The notes beneath the pieces are model-generated. The model searched no databases. It saw nothing but the letters and a program-made list of their open reading frames with translations, and was not told the origin of the DNA. A DNA stretch of 64,000 nucleotides from Solea solea (taxonomy: Eukaryota; Chordata; Actinopteri; Pleuronectiformes; Soleidae): assembly GCF_958295425.1 (NCBI RefSeq), contig NC_081153.1, positions 4,282,028-4,346,027 on the forward strand, written 5' to 3'. The translations under genes and the position numbers were made by a program. This document shows, one piece after another, positions 1 to 11,568 of the stretch (positions are counted from its first letter, which is position 1; every line of letters starts with the position of its first letter).

Positions 1-880
1 TATTTTTAAGTGCAGTTGCTTATAGCACAACATTATCACCTTATAGGAAGTCTTTGCAATGGAAATGGCTTGATCAGATATTTGGGGGGGGGGGGGAGGG
101 GGTGCGTGGGTGTTATGTGACAGTTACAAGAAGCCTTGAGTGGATCAAGGTCAGATTACAGGAGCATGGATTACAGAAGGTGTCGTCTCCACTGTCACTG
201 TCATTGACTGTCACTGTCATTGCAACCCCGAGGAAACAAACACAACCATTTTGGACAGTGTTTATTTCAGTTCTTACAGGCTTTTTTTGTCAGGTTCTGT
301 CAGTACGTATCTTTATCAAAGGTATGAGGCTTTCTACTACTACAGAGAAGTATCCACTTCTTTTTTTGACAAAAAAATGTTGAAAAAGGAGGGGAAAAAA
401 CTTCTGTTTTCATCGTGTCGTGACTTTAAGTGGAGCAATGTTTGTTTGAGCGGTAAAGTGGAGTGCTGTTTTTCAGAGAGAAGCCACTCGGCATAGATGT
501 GGATATAAATGGAGCGCTTTATCAGTGTTGGCTGAAAGTGTTTCAGGTAGCTCCAAACAATGGCAGGCCGGTCACGGAAGTCAAGAGCTGTCATTTGATC
601 ACTGTTCCCAAAGCGCAGAGTCCTTTCTTTTTTTTTTTTTTTACCGCACACCCACAGAGTGTGAGATGTTAAAGTCCGGCTTATGTGGTCGCAGTTGTTG
701 GATCAGTGTGGGCATTACAGATACTGTGAATTTTTTTTCCCATTTACAAAGGCTCAACATAGTTGTAATGATAAATCACCTGGATTCTCTGCTTTTATTG
801 ATATGTGGACCAAGACCATTGATTTTGTTTCTCATGAAATGGATAAGCCAGTGTTTTTTCATATGTTAACATCTGAATTG

Positions 881-1095
881 GAGTGGTGGCCTAGTGGTTA
901 GGGAAGCTCCCCAACTCATCCTGTATAGCAGGGTTTCTCAGTCCTGGAGCCACTGTCCTGCATGTTTTAAATGTTTCCCTGGGTGTGATGGAGTAGGGAA
1001 ACATCTAAAACATGCATGTCAGTGGGTCCCCAGAACCAGGATTAAGAAACACTGCTGTATAGGATGGGTTAAATACAGAGAAGTAATTATATATA
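881..1095 (+). mobile_element. Truncated tRNA-derived SINE relic, interrupted
   Basis: 881-928 begins with an A-box-like GTGGCCTAGTGGTTAGGG. After the insertion at 929-1054 it resumes with GGATGGGTTAAATACAGAG, which parallels the 3' part of the fuller SINE at 62589-62808 (GGATGGGTCAAAATGCAGAG). The middle and B box are missing. Confidence 0.6.
929..1054. mobile_element. 126-bp hAT-type MITE with 8-bp target duplication
   Basis: Terminal inverted repeats CAGGGTTTCTCA and (reverse complement of the right end) CAGTGTTTCTTA. It is flanked by identical 8-mers CTGTATAG at 921-928 and 1055-1062. The interior is itself palindromic (CATGTTTTAAATGTTTCCCT against AGGGAAACATCTAAAACATG). An 8-bp duplication and CA-G ends are typical of hAT elements. 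Non-autonomous. Confidence 0.85.
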
Positions 1096-1234
1096 TGTTA
1101 ATATACTAAACAAACTACACTATACTTACATACATAGGGGCGTTAGGGTTATCAGATATTGTGAAAATATTCGGATATTCCCTTGAGGCTGTGAAAATTA
1201 CCTTCTTACCTTGCCATCTGTGCTTTAGAACTCA

Positions 1235-1287
1235 AAGTATTAAACCATAAATGGCAAGGTAACAAGCCATCTATGGTTTAGTACTTT
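1235..1287. repeat. Short snapback hairpin
   Basis: AAAGTATTAAACCAT and ATGGTTTAGTACTTT form inverted arms around a 23-bp loop. Part of a similar sequence recurs right of the adjacent transposon (about 4268-4295). Confidence 0.45.
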
Positions 1288-1647
1288 GGTTTTTATGGCA
1301 GAGGTGTCAAACTCAAATGAACTGGGGTCCAGTGAGCATCTAGTCTGGTCAAGCGGGGGCAGGCTGGAGAAAAAAAAGTGGGAAAAACAACTGTTGGGTA
1401 GCAAGTGGGCAATATGATATGATATTTCACAAATTTCAAAATAAAAGTCTTTGTTTTGATATGGAATGATGCACGACAAAAACATGTTTATGACGCCAAA
1501 TAAATCTATTAATATGAAAAACATACACAAATAAACGTGAAATGATGGCCAGCTGTAATTAAAACACTAAATAAGCTTATGTATAGAATTTGCTGCTGAA
1601 TGTAATACATTTAACAATTGTGAAATATTGCTGGCCAATATAGTTAG

Positions 1648-3955
1648 GGTTCGAGCAACAAGGTTGCAAGAACCCTATTGAAACTGGAAGGATTATTATT
1701 ATTATTATTATTATTATTCTTATTATTCCTTAAAGTAAATCGCCTTTTTGAAGCCTTTCCCATACCCCAAAACTCACAGATTTTTGTGACCGCATCAATC
1801 GTGGTGTAAATTTAAGTCTGAAAAAGGTTCGGGTAATGTGCGTTAAAAATTGAATGTGGGAGGGGCCAATAAGTGCGGCGCCACCTGTCCAAATTCACCA
1901 TGACCAACACAAATATCGCACATGCACGAAATTCGGTACACATGTGTAGAAGGTCGGGATGAAGAAAAAATTACATTATGACCATGATCCAAACCCAACA
2001 GGAAATCCGCCATCTTGGGTTGATTGGCGATTTTTTGGCGATTTTGGCGAATTCGCAGCAATGGTATTTGAACTATCTCCTCCTAGAGTTTTCGTGCGAT
2101 CACCTTCAAACTTGGTGAGGTCCCTGTGGACCAGTTGAGGAGCTCACGGTATCAAAAGTTTTTTCAAATGTCGCACGGCGCACGAGATAGGGGGCGGCAA
2201 AGTTCGTGATGATTCTGATGTTTCGCATCAGAAAAACAAAACTCTTATAACTTTGCGATGGAAGGTCCGATCCGAACCAAACTTGCTATGATTGATGATG
2301 GGCCATGGCTGAAGACGTCTATGAAAAAACGGTGAAGTTTGAAAACAGCGCCTCCTTGTGGTGAAAGAAAATACACACAAAAAAAGTTTTTTTACGATTT
2401 CGGGAATAACTTTTACACAGATAATCGTACCGCACTCAAAATTGGTGACAACAGTCAAAACACATGGTAGATGATGCGTGATCAATATGACGACAAATCG
2501 TTTAACGGTGTTGCCGTGGCAACGACGCAAAGTCGGATTTTTGGGACAAAAAATCAAACTGCTACAACTTCGCGAATCCTGGTCCGATCTGAACCAAACT
2601 TGCTAGGATTGATGATAGTCCGGCCCTAAAGACGTCTATATGAAAATATTAAATTTCGAAAACAGCGCCCCCTGGTGACAGCAGACAATATGACAGCTTG
2701 TATTTCAATTATCTCCTCCTAGAGCTTTTGTGCGATCACCTTCAAACTTGGTGAGATCAATGTGGACGAGTTGAGAATCAAAAGTTATCAAAAGCTTTTT
2801 AAAATATTGTATGGCGTACGAGATAGGGGGCGCCAAAATTGGAGATAATAATAATTTTTCACAACAGACAATGAAACTCTTATAACTTCGCGATGGAAGG
2901 TCTGATCCCAACCAAACTTGCTCTAGTTGATGATGGTTAGTTCCTGAAGACGACTATGTTGCTGAAACGGTACATTTTGAAAACAGCGCCTCCTGATGGT
3001 GGTAGAAAATTCTAAAAAAACAAACTGTTACAACTTTGCCAATCCTGGTCCAATCTGAACCAAACTTGCTGGGATTGATGATAGTCCGGCCCTGAACACG
3101 TCTATATGAAAATATTCAATTTTAAATACAGCGCCACCTGGTGACAGCAGACAGAATTACATTTATAGTTTTTGATGCTGCTCCAACAGGGATTGTTGTA
3201 TCCACTTGAAACTTAGTATGTGGGACCCCAGACCCTTCCTCAACATGTCCTTAAAAGGTCACCTCCCTACAGGAAGTGGAACGCCCGAAACAGGAAGTAA
3301 AGTCTTACATTGTCCGATTGACACGAAACTAGATATGTGAGTTACGGGACCTTCCCTGAACATGTTTACGGAGACGCCGTTGACCGAACAGGAAGTCGGC
3401 CATTTTAAACAGGAAGTGCCCTCTAACTTTGCCGTACGTTGTCCGATCTGCACAAAACCTTATATGTGACACCAGGGACCTGTCCTGAGCATGTCCGTAA
3501 AAGGTCACCTCCCTACAGGAAGTGGAACTCCCGAAACAGGAAGTAAAGTCTTACATTGTCTGATCTGAACAAAACTTGATATGTAAGACAAGGGAACTTC
3601 CCTGAACACGTTTACGGAGACGAACAGGAAGTTGGCGATTTTAAACAGGAAGTGCCTTCTAACTTTGCCGTACGTTGTCCGATTTGCACGAAACCTTTTA
3701 TGTGACACCAGGGACCTGTCCTGAGCATGTCTGCAAGAGATGACCTCCCAACAGGAAGTGGAATGCCCGAAACAGGAAGTAAACTCTAAGATTATCCGAT
3801 CTGCACAAAACTTGATATGTAAGACAAGGGAAGTTCCCTGAACACGTTTACGTACACGCACTTGACCGAACAGGAAGTCTGCCATTTTAAACAGGAAGTG
3901 CCCTATAACTTTGTCATACGTTGCCCGATCCCCCTCGAAATTTGGAACGACATGC
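1648..3955 (+). repeat. Complex dispersed repeat with internal higher-order units
   Basis: Starts with a hairpin-forming GGGTTCGAGCAACAAGG...CAAGAACCC and a TTA run (about 1693-1731). Internally, CTTCAAACTTGGTGAG recurs at about 2106 and 2738. The phrase AACCAAACTTGCT recurs near 2276, 2593, 2910 and 3059. A roughly 240-bp unit with AGGAAGTGGAA-CCCGAAACAGG begins near 3271, 3517 and 3753. No coding frame; class unknown to me. Confidence 0.7.
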
Positions 3956-3974
3956 GCAGGGACGCCGCTGAAAA

Positions 3975-4022
3975 TAACTAGTACTGAAAATAATTAGTAC
4001 TGAAAATAACTAGTACTGAAAA
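3975..4022 (+). repeat. Short tandem repeat, ACTGAAAATAACTAGT unit
   Basis: About three to four copies of a 16-17 bp unit (CTGAAAATAACTAGTA) run directly into the palindrome that follows and share its outer sequence. Confidence 0.75.
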
Positions 4023-4150
4023 TAACTAGTACCGCGCGCGGTGAATGAACGGGTGAGAGCGCGAGGCACGCGGGGAGCCGTGGCACACGGCGACCCGCGT
4101 GGGTCGGCTCGAACCCGTTCAGAACCGCGCGCGGTACTAGTTATTTTTAA
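4017..4150. mobile_element. GC-rich palindromic (foldback) element
   Basis: Left arm AATAACTAGTACCGCGCGCG and GAACGGGT; right arm ACCCGTTC and CCGCGCGCGGTACTAGTTAT, i.e. the reverse complement, around a GC-rich loop. Arms of about 40 bp. Likely a small foldback MITE nested in the larger element. Confidence 0.65.
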
Positions 4151-4657
4151 CATTACATTCTGAGGAGGTCGCGGGCCATGTTTTCATTATGTGATGGGCA
4201 GCATGTAATTGATTGGGGGCCACATGGCATGCAGACCGCCAGTTTGACACCTGTGCTCTATGGTATCTATGGTTTAGGAAACAAAGTACTTAAACGCGCC
4301 GCTTTGCAGATGCTTTGTTGCTGAGATTGTCTGCTCAGGAGGTTTTTGCTTGCTTGTGTCCTCCATTTTCCCAAAAGATTATACCCAGTTTTCAGAACAA
4401 CATAACTTTACTGTCTTATTTTTCTGATGGGCCAGGAGGGCATTCAGAATGTATCTAATGTTAATAAGTAAGCTGCACTCACAGCCCCTTCCACTGGATC
4501 ACAAGGTTACTACGTCGATTTATATTTTGCACTCCATTAGGTTTTTTAAGGTTTGGGTTTGGATCCTCCTCCCCAAGTTTGAAGTGACAGAATGTGTAGT
4601 CACATACTGTACATGGAGTTACTGAGTTTCTGTCTGTTTTCCTGTTGTTTTACTTAG

Positions 4658-4834
4658 ACCGAGAGGCACAGTCCGATGCTGGGCGTGTGCTCTCGTCCGT
4701 CCCTGTACGGCACAAAGATGAGAGCGTCCGTCAGGATGACCCGATACCTGGAGTCCTGGGGAGCCGCCAAACCCTTTGCCAACCTCCACCATCGAGACAG
4801 CATGACCACGGACAATGGCAAGATCAACACCGCG
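4658..4834 (+). CDS. adcy2: adcy2 exon: C1b domain with PFAHL-like motif
   Basis: Fifty-nine codons, phase 0 at both ends, acceptor TTACTTAG and donor GTGAGT. It encodes the C1b region that follows the first catalytic domain and includes [19 protein letters not shown] followed by [15 protein letters not shown]. In mammalian AC2 the equivalent PFAHL motif is reported to contribute to G-beta-gamma stimulation; here His is replaced by Asn. The exact 5' border rests on the AG at 4656-4657. The first residues (TERHSP) fit the human GERRSP segment. Confidence 0.93.
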
Positions 4835-7253
4835 GTGAGTACAATGCAGCGGCCTTTGTTTCACTAAACACACACACACACAGATGCAGGCATCGTCATG
4901 GTGCGTTTGCTGTTTCAGGACGTTCCAATGGGGCAGTATCACTTCCAGCGGCGAGAGAGGTGAGTCAAAGGTTGCCGGTGTGATAACGATCTGTCTCGTC
5001 CCTTTGTTCTTCATGTCTGAACGAGTCCTCTTCTTTGCCTTCGACCGCAGGTCCAAATCTCAGAGGAGGAGGTTCGAGGAGGAGCTGAATGAGCGAATGA
5101 TTCGCACCATTGACGGCATCAACTCACAGAAGTAAGAGTCGGTGCAGAGTCAGTTAGAGAAGCTTCCCATCAAATCAAATCACAACATGAGTTCCATTGT
5201 GGTCCAGAGTGTGCTTTCAGGTCAAACTTCGTCACAGACTTAAGTGCATGTGAAACAAAACCCATACATAGTTCCGTAAAATTTGTTTTACAGATTGTCT
5301 TGTTTTATTTTATGGCCTGCTTAATCTTAACAGTACATTTTCTACAATGAATATGATGTGCAGAATATTTAGTGTGCCCAGGAGGGGAAACAACAACACA
5401 TTACCATCTGTTTCTTTTCTGGAAAATCACAAAATGTAATGCACATATTCAGATATTTTGCATTTGCTTTTGTTTTCAGCGCAGTGCCACAGATATTTAT
5501 AGAACCGCTTTACAGAGCAACAACCCCTGTGCTCTTTTGTAACATCTCAGTATGTGTGTGTGTGTGTGTGTGTGTTGTTCTTGTGTCTCCAGACAGTGGC
5601 TGAAGTCTGAGGATATCCAGAGGATTTCATTATTCTTTCACAACAAAGCACTGGAGAAGGAGGTAGGAGGAGGAAATGCATACACATACATGTTGTTCAC
5701 TGGGAGAAGCAGTCAGTTAAAATGCATGGGGAACAGTGAAGCAGTGATGTCATTATAAGGGCCAGTACAACCTGCAGGATCACTGCAAATAATGCCTCTA
5801 AAAACACAAGAAAATATAACCACTATTAAGGGAAAATGACTTACAAAAAAAATACCTTCAAACAAGTCAAATTATCTTAAGTATCTTCAGCCTTAATAAG
5901 TAAATAATATATTCTGTTATTATAGGTTTTTTGCAGTGATATAAGACATACTATGTATTTTATTACATAGCACTTATGACTAGCACTTCATAGTTTGGCT
6001 TACTTGAAGCTCTTTCTTACTTCTAGCTCTTATTTGTACCCAAATGTTTAAATGCACTTACTGTAAGTCGCTTTAGATAAAAGCGTCTGCTAAATGACAT
6101 GTAATGTAATGTAATGTATTAATCAACACTTTATATAATGTACAATTTTATACCTGCCAACTAAAATTAATTTCCAAATATTTTGATAATTGATAATTCA
6201 GTAGATTTTTATTTTTATTTAAGTTTCTTAAATTTAAATATTTTCTAAAGTAAATATCTTGATTTTTTTTTTTGTCATTTTAATGAGCACATTTTGCCCA
6301 AGAAGAAAATAACCATTGCTACCTTGTTGCACAGCTTTATAATGTTGTATCTTTATCATAAATGTCCCAACTTTTTTTGCCTTATTTCCTCTCAACAGTA
6401 CAGATCCACAACATTACCAGCCTTCAAGTACTATGTCACCTGCGCCTGCCTCATATTCTGCTGTATATTCATCGTCCAAGTCCTCGTCTTGCCCAAGTAA
6501 GTTTAACTGGATCTCACTCCTCCTCCCTGTAGCATCAGCGAATTCCAGCTGTGGCAGCGAGTTGATGTGAAAAAGCCATTTGACACCAGCTGTCTCATCA
6601 TCAAGACGGTGCTGAAATGAAAAGAAGCAAGGTAGCGAGCGGCAGAATGCTAAGAAGCCGCGCGAGATGAAAGGGCACCATATCTGCGAGTCATTATAGA
6701 TCAGGTGTGGCGTCTTTTTAATTGCAAGGGGGAGAGAAGACGAAAAAGAAGTCTCCACGCTAATTTACAGCGTATGGGAGCCAGTGGTTTGATTCAGCAT
6801 CTGAGAGGGCCATTGATTTTTCTGATTCACCTATCTCACTCTCGTTATCTTTGTTTGCTGTCTCTGTCGCAGCGTCGCGCCGCACATTCAGATGGGACGT
6901 CATCGCTGCTGTAGCAGGGAGCGTTGAATCAGATGTTCCTGCTTAGAAACACGGATATATGATTATATTTATTATTATATTTTTGCTTATTACTATTTTA
7001 TGAAATGTATCACATCTTCATTTTAAGGCGTATTATGTAATATATCCTCAGTAAACGGCTGGAAAATAAATTCAGAAAATGTATTTGGTGTATAATGTAT
7101 AATGACTGAGTATTCTGTGTGTGTGTGTGTGTGTGTTACAGAACTGCTGTGCTGGGGATCTCCTTTGGTCTGACATTCCTGTTGCTGGCTTTGATCCTGC
7201 TGCTTTGTTTTGCTGGTCACATTCTGGTGGGTTTGTCTGGATTTATCAGTAAA

Positions 7254-7290
<37 letters not shown>

Positions 7291-10200
7291 TTTCCATGGC
7301 TTCAGAGGACGTTGCATTGACTTAATTTCCTGGAGAAGTACACTAACCTTAACCATATTTACTAGTGGCCTAATCCTTACCACAAAACATGTCTTCACCT
7401 TGTAGTATTGTAGCAGTTTACGTAGTGGGGGCTTGCTTTTTGTGCCCATAAGGAAGACAAACATGACTGTGTAAACAGATTTAAGTCCCCACAACATGAG
7501 TAATACCTGTACACAAACACACACACACACACACACACAGTGGTGTGCATGAATCATCCTCATGAAATCTGTGCTTGAGGCAGAATATGGAAAGTAAGAT
7601 ACTGGGGTGTAAGGAATACAACATGCATCTCCTGATGAGATAGATGGACAGTAATTGATATTTAACTGTGTATAGTAAACTGTATATTCTTTCATATATG
7701 CCTTTAAACTGTATTTTCTTTTTACACTTTCTTTAGTCTTTATTTGTGTGTGAAATAAAAAGTGATGGTAAACCGGTAAAGCCAGAGGCAAACACAATAA
7801 ATAGCGAGCCAAGAATCCGTTGGAGAGTTGGATGGGTGGAAGCTGGAGAGTTTAGTGACGTGGGGGTCAGGTCAGGTCCAGGAGGGATTTCCAGGAGGGA
7901 AATGAGAGAGAGAGAGTAGGTCAAGGCTGGGAAACTAGAGAATGGCAGAGCAGCAAGAGGGAATTGTAGAGGTTGCAAGTCAGGAGCGGCAGGGGCTGTA
8001 GAAAAAACAAGGACAACTGTGTTTGTGGTAGGAATACTTTTCAAAAGGAGCTAAATCCATAATAGTTCACACTACGTGATCTTTATTTAGGGTTAGGGTT
8101 GCCGTGACTCATTATGAAAACTTGAGACGAGTACAGGTCAACAGCTGAACTTTCTGCAGTGCTGTCTGTGATATTTGTCATGTTCTTAGATGTTGTATTT
8201 CTCTAAATGACGTTGTCTTCTCTCACTGAACCTGTTTGGGATTCAGCTGACATCGACTCGTCCCGGTCTCTGTGACTCAGATTTGATTAAAATTTCCTGC
8301 ACGCTGATACTAAGTTTGGCTGGATCGGTGGTGCATCCCGTCGTGTCAGCGAGTCTCTGTGGGCCGTGTCTTTCATCAGTTCAATCACAACCACTGCCAA
8401 TTACAAGCCGATGAACGGGTGATTGGCCGCAACTTGCAAAGCAGATCCTCCGACTCGGAATCGTGTAGAGTGAAATAGGATTATCGCGCCTCTCGTAAAG
8501 AAATTAGTGACATCTAATGATGAGACTGCAGGTCGTACGACCCCTTACACTTCAAAGACACACACACACACACACACACTCGGGCTGGTTTGTCCTTTCA
8601 GGCTGCCGTAGATACATGGGAGCACAACTTACATTGTAGCAGGTCTCACTATCGTCTTTCAGACCTTCGCTTTCACTTTTGCTGCCGTCCTTCTGTCACA
8701 CATCACTCCTGACACTCTTCTCCACCCTGCCTGCCTGCCTGCCTGCGCGCGCTCTCTTCTTCACCGTCCTCTGCTTCACCTGTCACTCAATGATGAATTT
8801 ACCAAAAAATATGATCCTGGAGAGGACGTCCTGTTTTAAAAAAAAAATAGACTTCAGTGTTGTCTCGCTTCTTTACTGGTGAAGGAAGTCTTTGTATTGG
8901 GTGTTATTATTGTATCCATTATGGTAACAACACTGCAGCGTTAACCGCAGCCATTATATGTAAAGGTATTACAGAATCTAATCTACCTTTTGTGGTCCCC
9001 AACAATAGCGACGACAATAGCCAGTCCCATCTGACTGCTGCTGTTGTTTTTCTTTATCCAGAACAAGTGGAGGAGGCATGAGTGTTGTTTTCCACGCCAC
9101 TACAGCTTCTTTTTTTCAAGTGTTTCACGGACAGTCAATAAACAATTTCTCTTCCTTACTCAAGAGAGTATTATCACCCACAAAATGGGTCACTTGTAAA
9201 TAATTGGCAGTTTATAAATAACCTTGGGTCTGTTCTGACCCAGATATCAGCTGCATACACACAAAAAGCAAGAGAGAGAGATTATGTTTGATCAGTGTGT
9301 ACCAAGCATCAATTTAACACTCAATATGTTCTTGATAAAAGAACCACTGTGGTGAGTGGTGATGAAGCACACTACTGATTAATTGAGAACCTGTGCGTTA
9401 CATCCGCTTTAGTGCTATCCATTCAGAGTCAAAAGACTTCTCTGAAAGCATGCCACGCCGTAATTGTGATCAGACACTTCTCTTGGTCGAGTCGCATGAG
9501 CTTCAGCAGGGGCAAAAACAAATAACTCAAAAAACTCTGGCACTTTTTAAACAATGAACTCATGAGAATATCTGCATTTCTCCCCCCAGGAGTCCTCACT
9601 CTGTTTCGCAGCTCTATTCTCGTGTCTCAAAACCAAGGTCTCGTTGCAACTGTGGAGTCCCTGCGAGAGCTCATAGCAGTGTGAACACGGTGTCCCTGAA
9701 AATAAGCTGGAAATGGAACACAGTCTCCAAGACAGGATAATACAGTGCAATAGGAATTGTCAAGATACTTAATTCAGTTTGATACAATAGCACCTGGTTC
9801 CTGTTTTAGTTTAATTTGCTGAGATGGAATAATGAACTGCCCCAAAGCTTGTGCTTATATACAAGAAATATGACTTTTTTTAAAAGGGATCATTTGAGCC
9901 AGTGTCCACAAAGTCCCTAAAGGATGAAGCTGTCTGGTCTATTAGGATGACTACATTGTGGTATTTTACTCTTTTGGTCTGTCTGTCTTACTCCTCTGAC
10001 AAATTCCTCTCTCTCTTTGCATTCTCAGCAGGGAAGGAAGGGGTCCAGCTGCTCTCTCACATGGTTCCCCACTTCCTCTCGCATCATTGTCACCAACAAC
10101 CCGTGGCTGCGTTTGGTCCTCACCCTGACGACCACTGCTCTGATACTGGTGATGGCGGTCTTCAACATGGTGAGAAGGTGGAAAGTGGCAGTGCAGTGTT

Positions 10201-11532
10201 GGTAGGACTAGAGCGCCCACTACAGGAGACGTACTGAAACAAGTCAGAAAACCTGTCTTTGGTCAATCTGTGGTGGGTGGGGTATCAGCTGTATCTGCCA
10301 ACATCATGTGGTTCATGAAGCTTCGCAGTGATTAAAACAAACCTCAGGCTCCAGGTCCAAATAATGCACCCACTAATGAAAACACTGGATTTAATTAACT
10401 TTTACCTCGTATAATGTAAAAACCACTCTACATGTATTTTGAATACCGTTGCTGAAGCTAACTCTGCTGCAATTCATAACTACACATGCTGCCTGTAAAA
10501 ACAAACGCTAAACCGTCAAGTCAAACTTTAATCTCCACAATGTAAAATAAAAAACTGTATTGTAATAAATTTAAAAACAGATTGCCAGACGAGTTCAAGC
10601 TTTGAATTTACTCTAAAGTCTTGACATCCAGTCCAACCCAATCCAACTTTATTTATAAAGCACTTTCAAAATAAACAACAGCTGAAACAAAGTGCTGTAC
10701 TGTATCAGTGATAACTAAAACAAATAAAATACCGTGAGACGTAATAGACCTAAGAACAAACAATAAATCATACAATAATGCAGTAAAATACTGTAGTATA
10801 AAAACAAAACAAATACAATATAAGTCATACTATAAAACTGTAAAAAAAAGTCGAAAGCCAAAGAGTAAAAATGGGTTTTAAGAGTGGACAGTGAAGGGGC
10901 GTGTCTAACATGCCGTGGAAGAAGCAGAAAAAGCTCTGTCGCCTCTGAGCTTCTGTCTACATTTTGAGTAGGAGTGTAGGGATTAAGCAGCTCAGAGAGG
11001 TAAGGCGGGGCAAGACCATTTAAGGATCAGTCAGTCATCATCTACCGCTTTATCCTCCACCAGAGGGTCGCGGGGGGTGCTGTGCCAATCTCAGCTACAT
11101 TGGGCGATCGGCGTGGTACACCCTGGACAGTTTGCCAGTCCATCGCAGGGCCACACACACAGATAGAGACAAACAACCATTCACTCTCACACTCACTCCT
11201 ATGGTCAATTTAGAGTGTCCAATTTACCTTAAAATATGGAGTTATGTGTTGCCTCTCAAGTGCTCCAGTTAAAAGATGCTCAGCAGCGTTTTTGGAGGAG
11301 CTAGAGACATGAAACAGAGCTCATGCTTACTCGATCTAACCAATTACTACGAGCATTAATAATGCATTTACTTGTTTAATAATACGGCATTAAATGTATG
11401 ATTCATATACTTTAAGGTTGAGTATTGCATTTATTGTAAATGGTGAAACAGTTAAGTCTTATGATCACCAGGGAGGCCAGCAACAGGAATGTCAGACCAA
11501 AGGAGATCCCCAGCACAGCAGTTCTGTAACAC

Positions 11533-11568
<36 letters not shown>

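Larger units (their letters stand above)
1299..4255. mobile_element. hAT-like element with TIRs, carrying nested repeats
   Basis: Ends CAGAGGTGTCAAACT (left) and, reverse-complemented, CACAGGTGTCAAACT (right). Flanking 8-mers TTTTATGG (1291-1298) and CTCTATGG (4256-4263) match at 6 of 8 positions and look like an aged target duplication. Related termini occur near 24005 and 63904. The middle is occupied by a different repeat (about 1648-3955) and a palindrome (4017-4150). No transposase ORF is visible. Confidence 0.65.
1..4657 (+). other. adcy2 intron (3' part), mostly repeats
   Basis: No exon recognised. It holds a G-run (83-103), a T-run (about 627-642), a SINE relic with an inserted small transposon (881-1095), and a nested transposon complex (1291-4263). 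Sequence 4264-4657 shows nothing beyond the acceptor at its end. Confidence 0.7.

Noticed and set aside
3230..3960. CRISPR-like regular repeats
   Set aside because: Units of about 240 bp without distinct spacers, inside a eukaryotic dispersed repeat.
7246..7812. 188-codon minus-strand open frame
   Set aside because: Built on CA/GT microsatellite-encoded Val-Cys runs and dispersed repeat; no domain; lies in an adcy2 intron.
8092..8108. Interstitial telomere-like TTAGGG units
   Set aside because: Only about two units; far too short to be meaningful.
11476..11523. Functional duplicated (mutually exclusive) exon
   Set aside because: The copy is on the opposite strand and lacks its 3' half and donor, so it cannot replace the original exon.
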